The notes under the pieces were generated by a model. The model was not told the DNA's origin and did no database searches. It was given only the letters and a program-made list of their open reading frames with translations. This document shows, in pieces, positions 49,864 to 59,631 of a stretch of DNA of 64,000 nucleotides. The position numbers and the translations under genes are program-made. Every line of letters begins with the position of its first letter. Position 1 is the first letter of the stretch. The DNA comes from Devosia algicola (GTDB lineage Bacteria; Pseudomonadota; Alphaproteobacteria; Rhizobiales; Devosiaceae): assembly GCF_028816455.1 (NCBI RefSeq), contig NZ_CP118246.1, positions 1,736,001 to 1,800,000 of the forward strand. Direction: 5' to 3'.

Positions 49864-51995
49864 GTGGCTGACATTCCAACCGGCAATGGCCCACTAGGCG
49901 GGTTCAAATTACCCTCCTTCCAGACCGTTTCAGCAACGCTGCGGTCTGGCGACATCGCGCTCGCCACCGGCGTCATGGCGATAATCGTCATTCTGATCCT
50001 GCCGATGCCACCGATGCTGCTCGACGGGCTGCTCGCCATTTCTATCGTTTTCTCGGTCATGATCATGATGACCGCGCTCTTTATTCAAAAACCGCTGGAA
50101 TTCTCATCCTTCCCAACCGTCTTGCTGATCGCCACAATGTTGCGGCTCGGCCTGAACCTGGCCACAACGCGCCTGATCCTGTCAGAAGGTCATACCGGCA
50201 CCGACGCCGCCGGCAATGTCATTCAGGCCTTTGGCCATTTTATCATGCGTGGCAATTTTATTATTGGCGTCGTGGTTTTTGCTATTCTCGTCGTGGTCAA
50301 TTTTATCGTCATTACCAAGGGTTCGGGGCGCATTGCCGAGGTCGCGGCCCGCTTCAGCCTCGATGCCATGCCCGGCAAACAGATGGCCATCGACGCTGAT
50401 CTGAGCGCTGGTCTCATCGATGAGGACACGGCCAAGTCCCGCCGTGCCGAACTAGAAGGTGAAAGCGCCTTCTTCGGCAACATGGACGGTGCCTCCAAAT
50501 TCGTGCGCGGTGACGCCATCGCCGGGCTGATCATCACCTTTATCAATGTCATTGCCGGCATGATCATTGGCGTCATGCAAGAAGGTTTGACATTTTCCGA
50601 AGCGGGTAATGTTTATACGCTCCTGACCATTGGCGATGGACTTGTCTCGCAAATTCCCGCCCTGATCGTTTCGACGGCCGCGGGCATTCTGGTGTCCAAG
50701 TCAGGCGTAACCGGGTCAGCGGACAAAGCCCTGGCACGCCAGTTTACCGGCTATCCCAAGGCGTTGGGCATGTCCTCGGCGGTTATGACGCTTCTGGCAT
50801 TCTTGCCCGGCATGCCGTTTATTCCCTTTATCACGCTGGCAGGTGGCGTCGGCTACATGGCCTACCGCTCAATGAAAGCGAGGGATGCTGCAGCGCTGCA
50901 GCCTAATCCGGCTGAACAGGCAGGCTCGCGAGGCCGAGGCGGCCCAGCCAACAGAAGCACCAATCAGCGACAGCCTAAAAATCGATGAACTCAAACTCGA
51001 ACTGGGCTATGGCCTGCTTTCGCTAGTCAAGGAAGATGAAAATGGTTCGGATCGCCTGACCGAGCAGATCAAGGCACTCCGTCGCCAGATGGCCGTCGAT
51101 CTTGGCTTTGTCATGCCCCCCGTCCGCATTCTGGACAACATGCAGGCTCGAACCAAACGATTATAAAGTCCGCATCAAGGAGGTGGAGGCCGGGGCTGGC
51201 CAGATATTTGCCAATCAACTGATGGTCATGGACCCCTCTGGCAACCAGATCAGCCTGCCCGGACATCACACCACTGAGCCGACATTCGGACTGCCCGCGA
51301 CCTGGATCGATCCGGCGCTGCGTGACGAAGCCGAACTCCAGGGTCTATCGATCATTGATCCCTCGACCGTCATCTCGACCCATCTGACAGAAGTGCTCAA
51401 GGCCAATGTCGCCGATCTCTTGAGCTACACCAACGTGCAGTCGTTGTTGTCGGGCCTGCCCAAGGAACAGCAAAAGCTGGTCGAGGACATTGTACCCGGC
51501 CTGATCAGCGTGTCGGGCATCCAGCGCGTGTTGCAATCGCTGCTCAATGAGCGAATCTCGATCCGCGATCTGTCATCTATCCTCGAAGCACTGGCCGAAA
51601 TCGCTGGCGGCGGGCGCTCCACGCAAACCATTGTCGAACATATCCGCTCGCGTCTGTCGCGCCAGATTTGCGCCGCCAATCTTGGACCCGATGGCAATCT
51701 GCCCCTATTGACGCTATCGCCACAGTGGGAACGAGACTTTGCCGAAGCCATGGTCGGTGACGGCGATAACCGCCATCTGGCCATGGCGCCATCCCGGTTG
51801 CAGCAATTCATCGCCGCCATTCAGCAAGGATTTGAGAAAGCCGCGCAAATGGGCGAAATTCCCGTCCTTATCACCTCGCCCTCGGTGCGACCGCATATTC
51901 GCTCGATCATTGACCGATTCCGCCCCCAAACCGTGGTCATGAGTCAGAACGAAGTGCACCCTCGCATCAAGCTGAAAACCGTCGGCAGTATCTAA
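49864..51995 (+). CDS. flhA: Flagellar export gate protein FlhA (two inserted bases)
   Basis: FlhA is the large export-gate component of the flagellar type III system. Eight membrane helices fill the N-terminal half, with FIPEP-like region replaced by the family stretch DAMPGKQMAIDADLSAGLIDE, and the C-terminal cytoplasmic domain contains ELGYGLLSLV, PGHHTTEPTFGLPATWID and a conserved end PRIKLKTVGSI. Insertions at 50922-50927 and 51144-51149 split the linker and the start of the cytoplasmic domain; repaired length is 709 residues. GTG at 49864 follows AAGGGAG. It lies 12 bases after flbD and is probably in the same operon. Confidence 0.93.
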
Positions 51996-52010
51996 AACGG
52001 GGTAAGGCAA

Positions 52011-52032
52011 AGCCCGCCACAGGTGGCGGGCT
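52011..52032. terminator. Hairpin after flhA
   Basis: AGCCCGCCAC and GTGGCGGGCT are perfectly complementary over 10 bp with a tight loop, placed between convergent flhA and the YCII-like gene. No T-run follows. Confidence 0.55.
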
Positions 52033-52065
52033 CATCATGGAAGTCATCGCAATCGCAGATGCTCG

Positions 52066-52377
52066 CTACATTTCAATAACTTCAGCCACCTCAATTGTAC
52101 CGCCAGCATCCAACTGCGGACAGCCTTTGCCAAACTCGATAGCCTGGTCGATGCTTTCAGCCTTGACGATTGAAAAGCCACTTAATGGATTGGCGCCGCC
52201 ATCATTGGTGACCCCCTTGGCACTGACTGTCTTCGACATACCCACTGGATTGCCGGGATCTACCATGGAATCGCCCAATCCCTTGATCCACACATTCCAT
52301 TGTTCCATGACCTTGGCACCTTCTTCGGGTGTTTCGGGCATTTTGCCACCATGATAGGCGAGGACGTAATTGGCCAT
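52066..52377 (-). CDS. YCII-related (DGPF-like) domain protein
   Basis: The 103-residue protein resembles small YCII/DGPF proteins: NYVLAYHGGKMPETPEEGAK at the start, VMEQWNVWIKGLGDSMVDPG in the middle and NPLSGFSIVKAESIDQAIEF near the end. The fold is a ferredoxin-like barrel; some relatives are fused to ECF sigma factors, but no function is known for this protein. The ATG at 52377 is chosen because GGGAGAACGAG precedes it; the frame extends to 52461 without coding character. Confidence 0.8.
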   Translation of the reverse strand: MANYVLAYHGGKMPETPEEGAKVMEQWNVWIKGLGDSMVDPGNPVGMSKTVSAKGVTNDGGANPLSGFSIVKAESIDQAIEFGKGCPQLDAGGTIEVAEVIEM

Positions 52378-52576
52378 TCTCGTTCTCCCGTTTCTGATCT
52401 GGCTGCTCATTGCGCGGTTGGTACCAAGCCATAGCGTTGCACAGGACCGACGGGTTGCCAATTAATCCTTTGGACCCTGATCGGTCATCACATCGGCATA
52501 GTGGTGGCATAAAATTGCGGTGGAACGTCTCGTAGCTTGAATCATTGATGCTCACCACTCAGCCGGAATCTTCCAT

Positions 52577-53672
52577 ATGAAACTGTTCACTTGCAGCAAC
52601 TGCGGCAACACGCTCTATTTTGAAAATACCCAGTGTCAGCGTTGTGGCCACCAACTGGGCTACTATCCGCAAGCAAACCAACTTTTATCTCTGGTTGAGA
52701 ACCAACATACATGGATCAGTCCTCAACTTGCCGACAAGGCATTTATCTACTGCGACAATGCGCGCCATGCCGCGTGCAACTGGTTGATCGAGGCAGAAGA
52801 GGATGGTGACATCTACTGTTTAGCCTGCCGTCACAACCAGACCATCCCCGACATAGACGATCCCACCAACCTTAGCCGCTGGCGGACAATCGAACACGCC
52901 AAAAAGCGGTTGTTTTATTCGCTACTGCGTCTGAATTTACCACTTGCGACCCGCAGTCAGGACCCAGCGCATGGTTTGAGCTTCAAATTTCTGGCGCAAG
53001 GCAATGCCCATTCCCGTCCGGTAATGACCGGCCACGACCATGGCGTCATCACAATCGCATTGGCCGAAGCCGACGACGCCGAGCGCGAACAGCGCCGTAG
53101 CGCCATGGGTGAACCCTATCGCACCCTGCTGGGTCACTTTCGGCACGAAACCGGCCATCATTACTGGGATTTACTGGTTTCAGAGACACCGGCATTGAAC
53201 CAGTTCCGCACCCTCTTCGGCGATGATTCACAGGATTACAAGCACGCGTTGGACCAATATTATGCCAACGGTGCCCCCGTCACCTGGCCCGACAATAATA
53301 TCAGCGCCTACGCAAGCGCCCACCCCTGGGAAGATTTTGCCGAAACCTGGGCGCACTATTTGCACATTGTCGATACGGTCGAGATGGCTCGCGCCTTTGG
53401 TATTCAGTCTGGTGCCGGCTCAGACCAAACATTAACAATGCCCACAAATTTTGATCCCTACACCGTCCCCGATTTTGCTTCCATCATGCAACATTGGGTG
53501 CCGCTGGCGTCGCTGTTGAACAATCTCAATCGCACCATGGGGCATCCCGATGCCTATCCGTTTGTTCTCAGTCCCAACGTGATTGCCAAGGCTCGATTTC
53601 GTGCACGATATTGTACATCGTTCAAACACAATCAGCAGCCCGGCGCCTGAGCAGCGACGTGGGTTCCGTTAA
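52577..53672 (+). CDS. Zinc-ribbon metallopeptidase-like protein (one inserted base)
   Basis: The protein has an N-terminal zinc ribbon (Cys 6, 9, 20, 23), a second Cys set (59, 67, 81, 84) and a putative zinc peptidase core with HETGH at residues 190-194 in FRHETGHHYWDLL, then a downstream Glu-rich AHPWEDFAETWAHYLHIVDT that can supply the third ligand. This matches uncharacterised DUF2248/Peptidase_Mx-type proteins. AGGCTC at 53589-53594 hides the true end; repaired, the protein ends APEQRRGFR at 53672 with 364 residues. No signal peptide is seen. The substrate is unknown. Confidence 0.78.
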
Positions 53673-53806
53673 CCACTTAGTATGCTCTTAACCGCTTGGG
53701 CAAACAGAGTTACCCCTGCCCTCAATCCTGCGCTATCGTCGTTCACGTGGGCAATTGTGCGCGCTAATAGTGCAGGCTCCCCAATGATACCCGCCAGGGA
53801 GGCGGA

Positions 53807-53840
53807 AAGGTCAGCCAGTCAATGGCTGGCCTTTTTATTT
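53807..53840 (+). terminator. Rho-independent terminator
   Basis: AAGGTCAGCCA and TGGCTGGCCTT form an 11-bp stem with one G-U pair and a GTCAA loop, followed by TTTATTT. It may end the peptidase transcript or a small RNA. Confidence 0.8.
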
Positions 53841-53863
53841 ATGCCAAGTTGAAAAAACGCCTT

Positions 53864-53888
53864 GGAACAACTGCGGAATACTCGCGTT
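53864..53888 (+). promoter_or_regulatory. EcfG-type general stress promoter
   Basis: GGAAC, 16 bases, CGTT: an exact match to the alphaproteobacterial EcfG promoter. It lies 98 bases before the PRC-barrel gene at 53986. Confidence 0.75.
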
Positions 53889-53985
53889 GTCTCACCATCG
53901 CTAACAGGCCGCACAATGCTCCACCGGCAAAGTTTTGCATCATGCGGCCCCGTTCAAAAGTAACAATGAACCTGACGAGGATATT

Positions 53986-55010
53986 ATGATCCGCACCCTT
54001 TTGGCTACTACCGCTCTCACAATGTTGCTCAGTGCCGGCGCCATCGCCCAGGAAAAGGCACCCGCTGATAATATGGCAACGCCAACTGAGAATGCAGCGC
54101 CCGCAGACAATACAGCGCCTGCAGACAATGCAACACCTGCCGACAATGCTGCGCCCGCCGACAAGATGGCGACACCTGCAGACGCCGGCATGGCAAAATC
54201 TTTCGACATGGCGCAAGGCTATCAAGTTGCCGACACCGATAATCTGGCAACGCGCTTGATTGACCAGCCTGTCTATTCCTCGACCGGCGATGACGCTGAA
54301 GAAATTGGTAATGTTACCGATCTGGTGTTCTCGGACGACGGGCGCATCACTGCCGCTGTCATTGGCGTTGGCGGCTTCCTTGGTATCGGTGAAAAGTCCG
54401 TCGCCGTTGATTTTGGTTCGCTGGACTTTACCGTTGCGTCGGACAACACTGAGCGCTGGGTACTGCCCACCACTGCCGACGAGGCTGACCGCAGCACCGG
54501 ACTTTGTCTGGAAAGAAGACAAACCCGCCGATGCCAATAATGGCGCTATAGCACCAGCAGACAACGCCGGAGCAATGGCGCCTGCCGCACCAGCAGACAA
54601 CGCAGGGGCCATGGCTCCAGTAACGCCAGCGGACAACACCGCCGTGACCAACAACGCCGGAAATCTGCCCACTGGATATACGGCTGTCACAGTTGAAGAT
54701 TTGACAGCGGAAAATCTCCAGGGTGCCAAGGTTGTCGGCACCGACGGTGAGGACATAGCCGAGGTAGGCGACATGGTTCTGACCGAAGACGGCAAGGTTG
54801 ATGCCATGCTGATCGACTTTGGTGGTTTCCTTGGCATGGGCCAAAAGCGCGTTGCCGTGGGCATGGATAATCTCAAGTTCGCCACGGACGAAGGCGGGCA
54901 GTATTTTGTCTATGTCGATTTCACCAAGGAACAGCCTCGAACAGCAACCTGAATACAATGCCGACACTTACGCCACCACGCGTGATGATCAGCGCATGGT
55001 CGCTCAATAA
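53986..55010 (+). CDS. Exported protein with two PRC-barrel domains (two inserted bases)
   Basis: After a signal peptide (IRTLLATTALTMLLSAGAIA) comes an APADN-type repeat linker, a PRC-barrel domain (IGNVTDLVFSDDGRITAAVI then GVGGFLGIGEKSVAVDF), a second APADNAGAM linker and another PRC-barrel domain (EDIAEVGDMVLTEDGKVDAM then FGGFLGMGQKRVAVGMDNL). Insertions at 54481-54487 (GAGGCTG for GAGCTG) and 54932-54938 (CAGCCTC for CAGCTC) break the frame; repaired length is 340 residues, ending QRMVAQ. PRC-barrel proteins of this kind are often stress-induced; an EcfG promoter precedes the gene. It is likely periplasmic. The molecular role is unknown. Confidence 0.82.
54094..54165 (+). repeat. 18-bp tandem repeat coding for a hexapeptide linker
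   Basis: Four 18-bp units encode AAPADN, TAPADN, ATPADN and AAPADK in the first PRC-barrel gene. A related 36-bp pair (APADNAGAMAP) lies near 54550-54620. These are protein linkers, not a separate element. Confidence 0.7.
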
Positions 55011-55040
55011 TAGGTCAACCAAAGACTAAAGAGTTCGAGC

Positions 55041-55065
55041 AAGGCCGCACCAATGGTGCGGCCTT
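55041..55065. terminator. Hairpin after the first PRC-barrel gene
   Basis: AAGGCCGCACC and GGTGCGGCCTT form a perfect 11-bp stem with a three-base loop. Only a short pyrimidine tail follows. Confidence 0.65.
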
Positions 55066-55075
55066 CACCATGTTT

Positions 55076-55101
55076 GGAACCACCAAAGTTCGTTCGACGT
55101 T
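55076..55101 (+). promoter_or_regulatory. EcfG-type general stress promoter
   Basis: GGAAC, 17 bases, CGTT, again fitting the EcfG consensus, 45 bases before the second PRC-barrel gene. Confidence 0.72.
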
Positions 55102-55146
55102 GCTATATGGTCCCGCCGCGCGATGCGTCTAGAACAGGAACAGGTC

Positions 55147-56073
55147 ATGATCCGTCAGTTACTCGGAGCAACAGTGTTGATCGCTAGCCTTGCTGGCCTA
55201 AGTCTCGCGCAGGAGGCACCCATAGCCACCTCCACTGAGTTGGAGAAGGTGGGTTTGACCCCGCCAACAGTCGTTTCGCAAGGTTATGAGGCCCAACCCG
55301 ACGATCAGTTGACCTCTGTTATTGTCGGGCAGACGGTCTACAATTCGGCCGGCAGGGATGCCCAGGAACTCGGCACCATTACCGATCTCGTATTGAGCAG
55401 CGGCAACACCGTGTCGGCTGCGGTAATTGATGTCGGAAAGTTTGTCGGTGAAGACTCCAAGCTTGTCGCCGTCGACTTTTCGCAGTTGCAGTTGGTCACC
55501 TCCAGTGATGGCGGCCTTCGCTATGTTGCCTCGACGAGCCAGGACGCCATGACCGCCGCACCCACCTTTATCTGGGCCGACAGCGAAGCAGCAATCGGAT
55601 CGTCAATGACGCCCGAGCAGGAGGCCTCTCAAATGGTCGACGGCGATCCAAACGCTACCGCGGTTGACCCAACAATCACCACTGACCAGCCGGAAACCGA
55701 AGGCAATATCGGCACCAGCAACAATGTCGATGGTGCCAAACCGACGCCCACGGACATTGCCACCATGAACCCTGATCAGCTTTATGGTATCGCGGTTTAT
55801 GGGATCGACCAGCAGATCGGCACGGTCAATAATGTGGTCAGCAATCCAGACGGCACCATCGATGCCATCATTGTGGACGTCGGCGGATTTCTGGGGCTGG
55901 GCGCAAAACCGGTCGCAGTTGGCGTCGACAACATGAACGTCTCAATGGACGTCAACGACACGCGATATGTGTTTCTTAATACAACAAAGGCACAACTCGA
56001 GGCCCAAACAGCTTATGATCCGGCAAGCTATGAAGCCGACCGGACCAATCAACGCATGGTAATTGCGCCGTAA
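55147..56073 (+). CDS. Exported protein with two PRC-barrel domains
   Basis: The 308-residue protein is a paralogue of the preceding gene product. It has a signal peptide (IRQLLGATVLIASLAGLSLA), a first PRC-barrel (QELGTITDLVLSSGNTVSAA), an acidic linker without the APADN repeat, and a second PRC-barrel (QQIGTVNNVVSNPDGTIDAI then VGGFLGLGAKPVAVGVDNM), ending NQRMVIAP like its neighbour. No frame break is present. I choose ATG at 55147, because the signal peptide begins there; an in-frame start at 55123 is possible. An EcfG promoter lies upstream. Tandem duplication of a stress gene is the simplest reading. Confidence 0.85.
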   Translation: MIRQLLGATVLIASLAGLSLAQEAPIATSTELEKVGLTPPTVVSQGYEAQPDDQLTSVIVGQTVYNSAGRDAQELGTITDLVLSSGNTVSAAVIDVGKFVGEDSKLVAVDFSQLQLVTSSDGGLRYVASTSQDAMTAAPTFIWADSEAAIGSSMTPEQEASQMVDGDPNATAVDPTITTDQPETEGNIGTSNNVDGAKPTPTDIATMNPDQLYGIAVYGIDQQIGTVNNVVSNPDGTIDAIIVDVGGFLGLGAKPVAVGVDNMNVSMDVNDTRYVFLNTTKAQLEAQTAYDPASYEADRTNQRMVIAP

Positions 56074-56081
56074 AACCTGAT

Positions 56082-56500
56082 TTACTTGGCGTTGCGAAAC
56101 CGCAGGCGCCCGATTTCGTCATATTCTGACTGCTCGACCTTGAGTTGCTCTGCCGCTTCGCGCTGGTTTTCGCGCTGGTCCAGTAGGCTCGACCTTTTTC
56201 AGGTCCTCAAGCGCCTCAGCCAGCGCGTCCTGCGCAGCCTCGAGTTTTTCGCGCATATCATTGGCTGATGCCAGCAGATTGTCACGACGCACCATGGCGG
56301 CCTTGGCAAAAGTCGAATAGGCAAAATGGGCGACGTCGGAAATGCCGGTCTTGGTTTGCTCAATCTCGATCTGTTGATCAAGGCTCTGTCGCCATGCGGA
56401 CAAAGTCATTGACCATCATTTCGATCTGGCTGACCTGGCGTCGCTTCTCGTCGACTTGGAACTTTTTGAGCCGGATTAGGCTCTCGCTTCTCGATTTCAC
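56082..56500 (-). CDS. fliJ: Flagellar export chaperone FliJ (two inserted bases)
   Basis: FliJ is a coiled-coil chaperone-like part of the flagellar export ATPase complex. Three frames are joined by removing extra bases at 56381-56386 and 56185-56190. The repaired 138-residue protein begins KSRSESLIRLKKFQVDEKRR, continues as one long coiled coil through DNLLASANDMREKLEAAQDA and ends GRLRFRNAK, the usual FliJ size. GTG at 56500 has AAGGAG eight bases upstream. It lies 56 bases after fliI on the same strand, the common fliI-fliJ arrangement. Confidence 0.85.
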
Positions 56501-56556
56501 GACCTGTACTCCTTACACACCAAGTCAGTTCCGGAACGCGGACACATGGCGCTCCT

Positions 56557-57886
56557 TCAGTCCGTCGTCGCCGCGGCGTCCACAATTGCCTTGAGCCTGA
56601 TCATAGCCCGCAGCAATTGTAGTCGTTTCTTCCCGTTGCTGGCTCAAGAAAGCCTCAAGCGCCGGGTTGATCGCGATGGCGCGGTCCACTTTCGGATCTG
56701 ACCCCGTCCGGTAAGCCCCCAGCCGGATCAGTTCCTCCATGTCGGAAAATATCGACATGAGTTCTCGCGCTTTAACCAGAACCGGCCGGAAATCGGTCGG
56801 CACACACCCTGGCATGGTGCGCGATATGGACCGAAGCACGTTTACCGCCGGATAGCGTCCCCGCTCGGCAATCCCGCGCTCCATCACAATATGTCCATCA
56901 AGAATACCGCGTACGGCATCGGCAATGGGCTCATTGTGATCATCACCTTCCACCAAAACGGTAAATAAGCCGGTAACAGACCCCGAATTTACCATGCCCG
57001 GGCCCGCACGTTCGAGCAATCGTGGCAATTCTGTGAAAACCGTTGGTGGATAGCCCTTTGCGGTGGGTGGTTCCCCCACTGCCAACCCGATCTCGCGCTG
57101 CGCCATGGCAAAGCGGGTCAAACTGTCCATCATGCACAACACGCGCTTGCCCTGATCGCGAAAATACTCCGATACGGCCAGCGTCAGAAACGCCGCCTGC
57201 CGCCGCATCAGTGCCGCCTCATCTGAAGTCGCCACGATCACGACTGCTTTTTCAATGCCCGATTCTCCCAGATATTCCTGGATGAATTCGTGTACCTCGC
57301 GTCCACGTTCTCCGATCAGACCAATCACCGCCACATCGACATCGGTGTTACGGGCCAACATACTCATCAGCACCGACTTGCCGACACCGGACCCGGCAAA
57401 AATGCCTAATCGCTGGCCCTCGCACACCGTTGTGAATGTATTGAGTGCACGCACCCCAAGATCCAGAGGTTCGCCAACGCGAACCCGGTCATGGGCGGCC
57501 AAGGGCGACTGCCGCAAGGCATAAGGTTCGCCACCACGCGGCAACGGGCCCTTCCCATCTATTGGTTCGCCACCAGCATTGATCACACGTCCCAGCCAGC
57601 CAGCCGAAGGGAACATTGCACCATCATGGCGCTGGAACACGGCCTTGCATCCCAGCCTTACCCCCGCCAATTGCCCGAACGGCAGGCACAGCGCATGCCC
57701 GTCCTTGAAGCCGATGATTTCGCACGGCAACGGATCAGCGCCCGATGTCTCAATGATGACGCGCCCGCCAACGCGCAACTCCCGAACGGGACCAACGATT
57801 TCGATCAACAGTCCCTGCACGGCCTTGACCCGGCCGAACACTTCGACATCGTCGATCGCCTCGATGGCTGAGGTCAGCGCTTTCAA
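56557..57886 (-). CDS. fliI: Flagellum-specific export ATPase FliI (one inserted base)
   Basis: FliI powers flagellar protein export. It has an F1-beta-like N-terminal barrel, Walker [15 protein letters not shown] near residue 165, [11 protein letters not shown], the Walker B region [20 protein letters not shown] and the type III signature [20 protein letters not shown]. The last residues are hidden by GAGCCT for GAGCT at 56593-56598; repaired, the protein ends [14 protein letters not shown] at 56557 and has 442 residues. The start is TTG at 57886 with GGAAGG upstream. It is divergent from ctrA across a 426-base control region. Confidence 0.92.
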
Positions 57887-58312
57887 TGTTTCGCCTTCCC
57901 TGTGAGTAAATGGTCAACCTTAACAGCCGTCCTCGAATCGAGCCTCGCCGCGAATCGGAAAGTAACAATACGTTAAGCTAAAAGCGTTAATAGGTGTCAT
58001 TGGGATGTTTTTTCTGCCGGTCGGCACAACAGCCCCTTTCCCCCACATATTCGGTAATTGCATGAGTCGATTGAATCGGTTCCAGCGGCTACTTAAACCA
58101 TTTTATTAAGAATATTTCTTGCAATTAGTCTTTATATTTCAATAAGTTAATATTAATTCACCTTACTGTCGTTTGCGTATTGCAGAGCGGAATTAAACTT
58201 TGTTAACTATTAGGGGCTAGGGTTTGGTCATATCCAGTAGGGTTGGAGTGAGGCCGCAGTCAGCAATGCGGGCCTCCATGTTCCAGCAGGAACGAATGGC
58301 AAGGGGAATATA
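57887..58312. promoter_or_regulatory. Divergent fliI/ctrA control region
   Basis: No gene is seen in these 426 bases. The region is AT-rich in its second half and holds nine TTAA half-sites (57920 to 58206) and four GANTC sites (57935, 57952, 58064, 58073), the CcrM methylation motif. Two TTAA half-sites at 58193 and 58203 are separated by six bases instead of the seven of the CtrA consensus. The pattern fits a methylation- and CtrA-responsive promoter region, as at Caulobacter ctrA. Confidence 0.55.
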
Positions 58313-59020
58313 ATGCGGGTACTCCTTATAGAGGACGATAGCGCCACGGCGCAGAGCATCGAACTGATGCTCAAATCAGAGAGTTTTAACGTCTACACCA
58401 CCGATCTGGGTGAGGAAGGCGTCGATCTAGGAAAACTATACGACTACGACATTATCCTTTTGGACCTGAACCTGCCTGACATGAGCGGTTACGAGGTGCT
58501 GCGCACCCTGCGTGTCGCCAAGGTGCAGACTCCAATCTTGATCCTTTCCGGCCTGGCGGGCATTGAAGACAAGGTTCGCGGCCTTGGTTTTGGTGCCGAC
58601 GACTACATGACCAAGCCATTCCACAAGGACGAACTCGTGGCCCGCATCCACGCCATTGTCCGTCGCTCCAAAGGACATGCCCAGTCGGTTATCACCACCG
58701 GTGAGTTGACCGTCAATCTCGACACCAAGACGGTTGAGGTCCAGACCCAACGCGTGCATCTGACCGGCAAGGAATACCAGATGCTCGAATTGCTCTCGCT
58801 GCGCAAAGGCACGACACTGACCAAGGAAATGTTCCTCAACCACCTCTATGGCGGGATGGACGAACCCGAACTCAAAATCATCGACGTGTTCATCTGCAAG
58901 CTTCGCAAGAAACTCAGCGTTGCCACTGGTGGCAAGAATTACATCGAAACCGTATGGGGTCGCGGCTACGTATTGCGCGAACCTGATGAAAACGAAGGCT
59001 ATTCCGAAAGCGTCGCCTGA
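58313..59020 (+). CDS. ctrA: Cell-cycle master response regulator CtrA
   Basis: CtrA controls replication, division and flagellar genes in alphaproteobacteria. The 235-residue protein has the receiver phospho-acceptor Asp 51 in [20 protein letters not shown], the switch Lys in [20 protein letters not shown], and an OmpR-type winged helix with [20 protein letters not shown] and [17 protein letters not shown], both nearly invariant in CtrA orthologues. Partners in the window are ChpT (59632) and SciP (44177). A strong terminator follows. Confidence 0.97.
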   Translation: MRVLLIEDDSATAQSIELMLKSESFNVYTTDLGEEGVDLGKLYDYDIILLDLNLPDMSGYEVLRTLRVAKVQTPILILSGLAGIEDKVRGLGFGADDYMTKPFHKDELVARIHAIVRRSKGHAQSVITTGELTVNLDTKTVEVQTQRVHLTGKEYQMLELLSLRKGTTLTKEMFLNHLYGGMDEPELKIIDVFICKLRKKLSVATGGKNYIETVWGRGYVLREPDENEGYSESVA

Positions 59021-59045
59021 CCAATCGACTCCTCCACAGAGTTCG

Positions 59046-59079
59046 AAAAAACCCCGCGCCGGTTGGCGTGGGGTTTTTT
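59046..59079 (+). terminator. Rho-independent terminator after ctrA
   Basis: AAAAAACCCCGCGCC and GGCGTGGGGTTTTTT form a 15-bp stem with one G-U pair and a GGTT loop; the tail continues GTTTTG. Confidence 0.92.
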
Positions 59080-59193
59080 GTTTTGTTTGCCTCGATTGTC
59101 AGCCAGTGCAAGGCGACCATGTGGTCCAAAAGGGAAATCGAGGATCAGCGCCGAAGTAACAAAGGCTCGTTGAGACGCGAAATGTTCGCAAAC

Positions 59194-59559
59194 TCAGGCG
59201 GCGTCTGACAGCTGGAACTTGGCCTCAAGGATCGCTTGGTCAAACGGCTTCATCATATAGTCGCTGGCACCAGCCTTGAGGGCGAGCGCGATCGCGCCAA
59301 TATCATTCTCGACCGTGCAATAGACCACCTTGGGTTTTTCCCCACCCTCGTAGGTGCGCAACAATTTGAGAAATTCCAGCCCGCTCATGATTGGCATGTT
59401 CCAATCAAGCAAAATGGCGTCGGGCATTTCCTGCTGACACTTGTCGATAGCTTCCTGCCCATCCTCGGCCTCATCAACCACATAGTCCATATCTTCAAGG
59501 ATACGGCGGGCAACTTTGCGGACCACGCTGGAATCATCAACAATAAGACAGGATTTCAT
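59194..59559 (-). CDS. Single-domain response regulator (CheY-like)
   Basis: This 121-residue receiver domain has no output domain. Acidic pair DD at 8-9 in CLIVDDSSVVRKVARRIL, phospho-acceptor Asp 52 in AILLDWNMPIMSGLEFLK, Thr 82 and Lys 104 in SDYMMKPFDQAI are all present. It is encoded 72 bases after chpT on the same strand, so it may take phosphate from ChpT. The sequence does not look like DivK or CpdR. Chemotaxis is an alternative, given the many flagellar genes, but no che genes are seen here. Confidence 0.85.
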   Translation of the reverse strand: MKSCLIVDDSSVVRKVARRILEDMDYVVDEAEDGQEAIDKCQQEMPDAILLDWNMPIMSGLEFLKLLRTYEGGEKPKVVYCTVENDIGAIALALKAGASDYMMKPFDQAILEAKFQLSDAA

Positions 59560-59631
59560 AATGGCCTCTAACCAATATTGTGTGGTTTACCAATAATGAG
59601 CGCAACTGCCTACAAAATGGTTAGCGCGCGC

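Larger units (their letters stand above)
53673..53985 (+). other. Intergenic control region before the first PRC-barrel gene
   Basis: The 313 bases hold no gene. They contain a T-tailed terminator (53807-53840), a GC-rich small hairpin just before it (CCGCC, AGGGA loop, GGCGG) and an EcfG-type promoter (53864-53888). The first 130 bases could encode a small RNA ending at the terminator. Confidence 0.5.

Noticed and set aside
44752..51995. Pseudogenisation or programmed frameshifting of the flagellar operon
   Set aside because: Breaks occur at the same motif in many unrelated genes on both strands and in a noncoding promoter; no slippery sequences or stimulatory structures are seen.
54094..54620. 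Short repeats that might be a CRISPR array
   Set aside because: Units are contiguous 18- or 36-bp codon-phased repeats inside an open frame, without spacers.
53839..54885. Long minus-strand open frame of 348 codons opposite the first PRC-barrel gene
   Set aside because: It is a shadow of the GC-rich, repeat-bearing coding sequence on the plus strand: Ala/Gly-rich without motifs, and antisense to a signal-peptide-bearing gene with a promoter.
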